The notes under the pieces are model-generated. The model made no database searches. It saw nothing but the letters and a program-made list of their open reading frames with translations, and was not told the origin of the DNA. 58,613 nucleotides of DNA from Parachlamydia acanthamoebae (GTDB lineage: Bacteria > Chlamydiota > Chlamydiia > Chlamydiales > Parachlamydiaceae), in contig NZ_BAWW01000025.1 in NCBI RefSeq assembly GCF_000875975.1, positions 1-58,613 of the forward strand, given 5' to 3'. Shown here piece after piece: positions 53,762 to 58,613 of the stretch. How positions within the stretch are numbered: the first letter of the stretch is position 1; every line of letters begins with the position of its first letter. The position numbers and the translations under genes are program-made.

Positions 53762-56218
53762 ATGGCTAAAAAAAAACAAATAAAAATGACATCGGCATCT
53801 ACGAAAGATGTCACTCCCTATAATACCGAAATGCGAGGCATCTTCTTTTTTAGTGTATCCATCATATTAGCTTTGAGCCTTTTAAGCTTCGCGTATGGAC
53901 AAGAGTCTAAAAACTGGCTAGGCCTGATCGGACATACCATTGGATGGATTTTCCATGCTTTATTTGGATTAAGCAGCTATTTAATCCTCATTTTTCTTGG
54001 ATGGATCAGCTGGCGCCTTCTCTTTAATCATCCCATTAATCGCCTTGCGAAAAAAGCCTTAGCTGTTGCCATTGTGGTTGGCTCTTTATCCATTCTCCTT
54101 TCTCTCATTGAAGAGCAATTTCCTACGATCCGCACATTTTTGGGCCACTCTTTTTACACGTATTCCTGGTTCAAAAAACAACGCTACCACTTGGGGGGAG
54201 CCCCTTTCTATTACCTCTATCGCGACATGCCCTCCTTTAATCTTGTCCGCATGCTCAATACAACAGGAGTCGGCTTAGTCTTTTTTAGCACCCTTGTTGC
54301 CTCGTTGCTTTCTTTGGCAAAAATCACTCCAGACCAAATCTTGCAAGCGCTGACTAACTTTTTTACTCTTATAAAAGAAATCTCAAGAGAGAAGTGGGAT
54401 GCCCTATTTGCCCCTCGAGAATATGCGGAAGAACCCGTTTCTAAATCTTCAAAATCATCTTTTTTACAAGCTGAAGAGGAAGAAACCGTTCCTTTTCAGG
54501 AAAATGATTTAAAAAATCGGCCCTCCTTTGCACGGAAATACGCCTTCGATCCCATCTTAAAAAACACCTTTGGAGAAGCCCCCCGCATGGCTCTTCCCAT
54601 GCCTGATGCCCCCATAGAAAATGATGATGATCTGATGCCCCCCTCCTCTATGCAAAATGTGGATTTTGAAACATCTGAGCTCAACAAGAAAGACGCGGCA
54701 ATAGCCGCTCAGAAAGTTTACAACGGGGATTTCACCAATTACGAAGTCCCAGAAGACACGCTTTTAACAAATCCCAAAAATATTGACCAAACCCTGCTGA
54801 AGAAAGATTTACAACGCCAAGCCGAAATTCTTGAAGAAACCCTCAATAGTTTTGGCATTGAAGCAAAAGTTGGACAGATTCACTGTGGCCCAACCATTAC
54901 ATTGTTCGAGGTACATCCTGCCATCGGCGTCAAAGTGCAAAAAATTCGCACGCTTGAAAATGACATAGCCCTCAATATGCAAGCCAAGTCTATCCGCATT
55001 ATTGCACCTATTCCAGGCAAAGCCGCCGTGGGAATTGAAGTACCAAATCAAAATCCTCAAGAAGTTGCGTTTAAAGATATTTTGCATGCTTACCAGCAAG
55101 GTGGCAGAAAATTTCACATACCCGTACTCCTGGGAAAAACGGTTCTCGGAGAGTATGTAATGAGCGACTTAGCAAAAATGCCCCACTGCATTATTGCAGG
55201 TGCCACAGGATCCGGAAAATCTGTTTGCATTAACACCATTGTGATGTCGATTTTGCTCAACGCAAAGCCAGATGAAATCAAATTGCTTATGGTAGATCCG
55301 AAGAAAGTCGAATTGACTCCTTATACCCGCTTACCACACATGCTAGCCCCTGTCATTACAGAACCGCACGGAGCTTGTGCCGCATTGAATTGGCTTGTAA
55401 AAGAAATGGAAAATCGATACGAGCTCTTAAAAATTTTATCCGTTCGAAATATTGAATCTTTTAATCAACGCAAACGTGACATTGCTTTTGAAGAAAGCTT
55501 AGAAAAAGAAATCCCCGAAAAACTGCCTTATATCGTGGGGATTATTGACGAGCTTGCCGATCTGATGATGGTGTCTAGCAGTGACATTGAAACTCCAATT
55601 GCCAGAATTGCACAAATGGCTCGCGCTGTAGGCATTCACTTAATTCTTGCGACCCAACGCCCCTCTCGCGAAGTAATCACAGGGATTATCAAAGCAAACT
55701 TTCCGACGCGGATTTCATTTAAAGTGGCTAGCCGAGTGAACAGTCAGATTGTGTTGGACGAAACAGGTGCAGAATCTCTGCTTGGAAATGGAGACATGCT
55801 CTTTCTTCCCCCAGGAAGCTCCCACCTCATTCGCGCTCAAGGCGCTTATATTCGAGATGAAGACATTATGGGTGTGGTGAAGAAAATTTGTGATCAAGCC
55901 CCACCAAATTACGTCATTAACTCTTTTGATCAAGGATCTTTTGAAGATTTTCAAGCAAGTCAAGCAGAATCCCCCGCTGATCAACTCTATGATAATGCCC
56001 TTGAAATTGTGCTAAGCACAGGCAATGCATCCACAACATTTTTACAACGTAAATTGAAAATAGGATACGCCAGGGCAGCTAGTTTGATTGATCTTTTAGA
56101 AAGTCAAGGTGTGATAGGACCAAATGAAGGCAGCAAGCCAAGAAAAGTTCTCCTCTCTAGAAAAAATGGGGGGGAAGAAATTTCTCACAAAAATGCAATC
56201 GCTATCGATGATGAGTAA
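53762..56218 (+). CDS. ftsK: DNA translocase FtsK/SpoIIIE
   Basis: An 818-aa chromosome-segregation ATPase. N-terminal membrane domain with about four or five helices (to about 195), an acidic linker (about 215-330), and the RecA-like motor with GATGSGKSVCINTIV (Walker A, about residue 479), IVGIIDELADLMM (Walker B) and AQMARAVGIHLILATQRPS. The C-terminal winged-helix gamma domain (ASTTFLQRKLKIGYARAASLIDLLE) reads KOPS-type sites. Stop lies 1 bp from the stop of the convergent gene. Confidence 0.95.
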   Translation: MAKKKQIKMTSASTKDVTPYNTEMRGIFFFSVSIILALSLLSFAYGQESKNWLGLIGHTIGWIFHALFGLSSYLILIFLGWISWRLLFNHPINRLAKKALAVAIVVGSLSILLSLIEEQFPTIRTFLGHSFYTYSWFKKQRYHLGGAPFYYLYRDMPSFNLVRMLNTTGVGLVFFSTLVASLLSLAKITPDQILQALTNFFTLIKEISREKWDALFAPREYAEEPVSKSSKSSFLQAEEEETVPFQENDLKNRPSFARKYAFDPILKNTFGEAPRMALPMPDAPIENDDDLMPPSSMQNVDFETSELNKKDAAIAAQKVYNGDFTNYEVPEDTLLTNPKNIDQTLLKKDLQRQAEILEETLNSFGIEAKVGQIHCGPTITLFEVHPAIGVKVQKIRTLENDIALNMQAKSIRIIAPIPGKAAVGIEVPNQNPQEVAFKDILHAYQQGGRKFHIPVLLGKTVLGEYVMSDLAKMPHCIIAGATGSGKSVCINTIVMSILLNAKPDEIKLLMVDPKKVELTPYTRLPHMLAPVITEPHGACAALNWLVKEMENRYELLKILSVRNIESFNQRKRDIAFEESLEKEIPEKLPYIVGIIDELADLMMVSSSDIETPIARIAQMARAVGIHLILATQRPSREVITGIIKANFPTRISFKVASRVNSQIVLDETGAESLLGNGDMLFLPPGSSHLIRAQGAYIRDEDIMGVVKKICDQAPPNYVINSFDQGSFEDFQASQAESPADQLYDNALEIVLSTGNASTTFLQRKLKIGYARAASLIDLLESQGVIGPNEGSKPRKVLLSRKNGGEEISHKNAIAIDDE

Positions 56219-56219
56219 G

Positions 56220-56564
56220 TTATTTTTTATCAGCGGGTAATTTTTTCTTCTCAAACTTGAGTAATCCCCCCCGCGAGTCTAAATTATCAATGAAATGCTG
56301 GTTAAGTTTTTCAAAACGTTCCAGCATTGCCTTGATGTGTGCTTGTGTCTCAGCATCAAAGCTATGTGATAGATGGCTACGCGCTAATTCTTGATCCAAC
56401 TCCTGTAATTTACTAAGCAAATCGAATTCCAATAACTGTAATCGATTGATTTCTTCTTCCAGGGGAGCTTGTGTGGATAAAACATTGAGTTTTTCGGCCA
56501 CCTCAACTAACTCCCTTAGAATAAGTTCGATGTGATTAATGAGAGTGATATTTTCACTTTTCAT
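56220..56564 (-). CDS. small helical coiled-coil protein
   Basis: A 114-aa acidic/basic helical protein without a signal peptide: INHIELILRELVEVAEKLN, then LLSKLQELDQELARSHL, then IKAMLERFEKLNQHF, ending in a Lys-rich tail. The heptad pattern gives a coiled coil. The size and pattern recall small secretion chaperones or FlgN-like proteins, but no family match can be made by eye. It follows the 437-aa gene on the same strand across a terminator-like hairpin. Confidence 0.6.
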   Translation of the reverse strand: MKSENITLINHIELILRELVEVAEKLNVLSTQAPLEEEINRLQLLEFDLLSKLQELDQELARSHLSHSFDAETQAHIKAMLERFEKLNQHFIDNLDSRGGLLKFEKKKLPADKK

Positions 56565-56628
56565 AATAAAGACCTCGGGTTTTTAATTAAGAATTATGAA
56601 AATTGCATGCCACTTTATAAAAAAACAA

Positions 56629-56654
56629 GCATGACGGCCTAATTACCGCCATGC
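56629..56654 (-). terminator. terminator after the 437-aa protein gene
   Basis: On the minus strand GCATGGCGG, TAATTAGG, CCGTCATGC, then TTGTTTTTTT. Stem GCATG/CATGC plus CGG/CCG with one-base bulges and a strong T run. Confidence 0.75.
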
Positions 56655-56664
56655 TCAAAAAATT

Positions 56665-57978
56665 TTAAATCCTAGAAAGATATGCCTTTACTGAATCCAT
56701 TTTCATTACTATACCAATAATCTCAAGCTCCCCTCGCTTTAGTGCAATATCGTAAGGGCGTTCGCCTTGCGTCTTCTTAAAAAATAGTTCCGGATCTTTT
56801 TCAATCATAAGAATGACTAATTCAAGCCAATCCTTATCGTTAAGAAATTTTTCGTAGAGAGGTAAAAAATACCTTTTTGATTCGTCGCCATAATTTTTCA
56901 ATAAATAAGAACCAATATCAATAGATTTACCACTAAGAACGGCATCCCATATTTTTGCTAAAAGGGGATCATCTATAGTCACTTCCTGGAGAAGTTTTTC
57001 AAAGAAGGGCGAATAGCAACTTTTTACTGAACTAATTAACGCTTCACGATAGGCCTTTAGACGAACCCCTTCCGCCAGTTGAGCCACTACTTGCATAGCC
57101 TCAACAAATACGACATGATCTTTCGTATAAACAGCCAATTTTAAGACGGCATTTGGATCTTTGGCCGCTTTCTTAGTCTTCAAAAACGAACTAAAATAGC
57201 CCGCCCCCCTTCTCACATCTTTTTCAGAAGGGACACCCGAACTTTTGCAAAGAAACAGGAGTCTTTCCACATCTTTGTAGGCTGCATTCATTCCCTCGCT
57301 TAATTGCTGAGCTTGGATAACGATATCTTCAACTAAAGCATTTTCATCTTCCTCTAGCATAACGCCAGGATACGTTTGGCTTGTACTTTGAGATTGGGCA
57401 CGGATGATTTGATTGAGCTCCGCTTTAATTCTGTCTTCTTCAGATTTTGTCGGCTGGCCATTTGTTTTTTTAAGAATCGCTAACTGTGCTAATAGCGCAT
57501 TGACTTGTTCTGTTCCCTTATCATTTTCTCGCTGTGCTAACAGAGCTAGATTTATAAAATCATCAATATTTTTTTCGTGATGTTGCTGAATTGACTCTTC
57601 AAAGAAAGGTGTTTTTTCGGAAACTGGGGCTGAGGACAGTAATTTAAGCTCCTCCTCTAATAATTTTTTTTGATGCTTTTCTACCTGTTTGGCTTCATCA
57701 AATTTTCCCTGAGCTGTCAAAGATTGAATTATTTGCTCATCGTGAACTAACTCCTCATTCAACTTTTGCGCGAGAGGAGAAACATTTGATTGAGCCTCTC
57801 CATCTTCCACATAGTTTTCCAATTCAGATTGGAATTTTTTAATCTTTTCCTGGATATCTTCTATACGTTTTTGTTCTCTTTCGTAACTATCTTGTTCTTC
57901 TTTTAATTTTTTAAGCTCTTCTTCAGCCTTTACGATCTGCTTTAAAGGATCCATACTTCGATATGGATCCTCAGCCAT
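56665..57978 (-). CDS. coiled-coil protein with helical C-terminal domain (ankyrin-like end)
   Basis: A 437-aa protein without a signal peptide. Residues 10-60 (QIVKAEEELKKLKEEQDSYE and on) and 80-130 form charged coiled coils. The C-terminal third is helical, with GERPYDIALKRGELEIIGIVMKM resembling one ankyrin repeat. Its ATG shares one base with the stop of the upstream repeat gene (TAATG), so the two are translationally coupled and probably work together. No known family recognised. Confidence 0.65.
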   Translation of the reverse strand: MAEDPYRSMDPLKQIVKAEEELKKLKEEQDSYEREQKRIEDIQEKIKKFQSELENYVEDGEAQSNVSPLAQKLNEELVHDEQIIQSLTAQGKFDEAKQVEKHQKKLLEEELKLLSSAPVSEKTPFFEESIQQHHEKNIDDFINLALLAQRENDKGTEQVNALLAQLAILKKTNGQPTKSEEDRIKAELNQIIRAQSQSTSQTYPGVMLEEDENALVEDIVIQAQQLSEGMNAAYKDVERLLFLCKSSGVPSEKDVRRGAGYFSSFLKTKKAAKDPNAVLKLAVYTKDHVVFVEAMQVVAQLAEGVRLKAYREALISSVKSCYSPFFEKLLQEVTIDDPLLAKIWDAVLSGKSIDIGSYLLKNYGDESKRYFLPLYEKFLNDKDWLELVILMIEKDPELFFKKTQGERPYDIALKRGELEIIGIVMKMDSVKAYLSRI

Positions 57979-58613
57979 TAAGCAGGAATTTTTTTTTTAG
58001 CGTTTTCTAATTCCTCTGAAAACTCACGCGCTGATCCAATGACGCTTTCCAGCTGTTGAACGGGATCTTTTCCCCTTTTCTCACTGGCCTCTGAAACTGA
58101 CAAAGTCGAACCTGAGGATTCAATCACAACAGCTGCACCATTTGAAACATCCTGGTTAACTTGCTGCGCCACTTCACTCTTGTTACCTGCAGGAATTGGT
58201 TCATCTTGCGAAACCCCTGATTTTCTAGTTATACGTACTTCCGCATTGATTTCCTCTTCTTCTTGCTTTGTGAGTTGTTCATCGGCAAGTCTTTCTTCTT
58301 CTTCAGCTTTTGCTGCTTCCCCAGCTTTTTGTTGGGCATCTAAAGCTGCTACACGCTCTTCTTCTTGCTTTGCAAGTTGCTCATCGGCAAGTCTTTTTTC
58401 TTCTTCAGCTTTTGCTGCTTCCCCAGCTTTTTGTTGAGCTTCTAAAGCTGCTACACGCTCTTCTTCTTGCTTTGCAAGTTGCTCATCGGCAAGTCTTTTT
58501 TCTTCTTCAGCTTTTGCTGCTTCCTCAGCTTTTGCTGCTTCTTCAGCTTTTTGTTGAGCTTCTAAAGCTGCTACACGCTCTTCTTCTTGCTTTGCAAGTT
58601 GCTCATCGGCAAG
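57978..58613 (-). CDS. coiled-coil protein with tandem 34-aa repeats (N-terminus beyond the window)
   Basis: The frame stays open from the window edge to the stop at 57978, giving at least 211 residues; the start is off the edge. From 58613 to about 58250 are four copies of a charged Ala/Glu/Gln/Lys repeat, core LADEQLAKQEEERVAALEAQ followed by QKA and EAAKAEEE-type runs. The period is 102, 102 and 120 bp: the long unit has an extra six residues (EEAAKA). It resembles TolA or IncA-type coiled coils. The C-terminal 100 residues are Ser/Val/Glu-rich with no repeats. Co-transcribed with the 437-aa gene. Confidence 0.75.
   Translation of the reverse strand, partial: LADEQLAKQEEERVAALEAQQKAEEAAKAEEAAKAEEEKRLADEQLAKQEEERVAALEAQQKAGEAAKAEEEKRLADEQLAKQEEERVAALDAQQKAGEAAKAEEEERLADEQLTKQEEEEINAEVRITRKSGVSQDEPIPAGNKSEVAQQVNQDVSNGAAVVIESSGSTLSVSEASEKRGKDPVQQLESVIGSAREFSEELENAKKKIPA
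58257..58613. repeat. tandem repeat, period 102 bp (one unit 120 bp)
   Basis: The DNA marker CTCATCGGCAAG recurs at 58380, 58482 and 58602, with a variant TTCATCGGCAAG at 58278. Copies differ by few bases, so the array is recent. It continues past the right edge. Confidence 0.9.

Noticed and set aside
58180-58437. Ser-rich plus-strand frame at the right edge
   Set aside because: Antisense of the Glu-rich repeat; the minus-strand frame is continuous and has the sensible composition.
58257-58613. Direct repeats as a CRISPR array
   Set aside because: The units are in frame, translate into a continuous coiled-coil protein and have no separate spacers.

Overview
The window reads as chromosomal DNA of an amoeba-associated (environmental) chlamydia of the Protochlamydia/Parachlamydia type. 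The evidence is low-GC coding sequence, a chlamydial core gene set (primary sigma factor, sigma-54, HPr kinase with PtsH and PtsI, UhpC-type hexose-phosphate carrier, dnaX-ybaB, mnmG-lplA, rpsT, uppP, ftsK), and an accessory layer of ankyrin, NADAR, collagen-like, coiled-coil and HAF-repeat proteins with little resemblance to free-living bacteria. The organism is inferred from gene content and was not tested by a search. No IS element, prophage or CRISPR array was recognised.

Layout. 1-1.1 kb holds decayed sequence: a broken plus-strand reading frame and a frameshifted minus-strand HAF-repeat gene. 1.1-11.8 kb carries a short-chain dehydrogenase, an ABC-F ATPase, a multicopper oxidase, a divergent flavoprotein-like gene, a DMT transporter, a PgpH-type HD phosphodiesterase coupled to a second short-chain dehydrogenase, and galE. 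11.8-19.1 kb carries an ankyrin-type protein, dnaX-ybaB, and the hprK-ptsH-ptsI operon. 19.3-26.1 kb is a regulatory block: a SMI1/KNR4-like protein, a membrane coiled-coil PAS protein and a 677-aa partner-switching protein (receiver + PP2C + RsbW-like kinase + STAS), transcribed divergently from rpoN. rpoN is followed tail-to-tail by a membrane protein with an HExxH motif. 26.5-28.5 kb has small secreted unknowns, a 35-codon secreted peptide and a 29-aa AURKAIP1/COX24-type peptide just before mnmG.

28.5-36.2 kb holds mnmG-lplA, a sugar-1-phosphate/choline-phosphate type nucleotidyltransferase, a CocE-type hydrolase, a HAD gene broken at an A7 tract, the decayed end of a HIT-family gene, uhpC and rpsT. 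36.4-45 kb is accessory: a NADAR-domain protein, a collagen-like exported protein, a complete TolC-MacA-MacB type export operon and a CoiA-like nuclease. 45.4-58.6 kb holds rpoD, a DinG-type helicase, an unknown, an exported-looking flavoprotein, tRNA-His, uppP, ftsK, and a coiled-coil gene cluster that runs off the right edge with a 34-aa repeat.

Main themes: (i) several independent regulatory inputs (HPr kinase, partner switching with a receiver that cannot be phosphorylated in the usual way, sigma-54, a c-di-AMP-type phosphodiesterase); (ii) host-facing candidates (NADAR, collagen-like, ankyrin, coiled-coil repeat proteins); (iii) fresh gene decay, seen as frameshifts, two of them at homopolymer runs; (iv) very tight convergent gene ends, with six pairs overlapping or 1 bp apart. 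Starts were moved from the longest possible reading frame wherever a Shine-Dalgarno sequence and domain boundaries favoured a shorter one.
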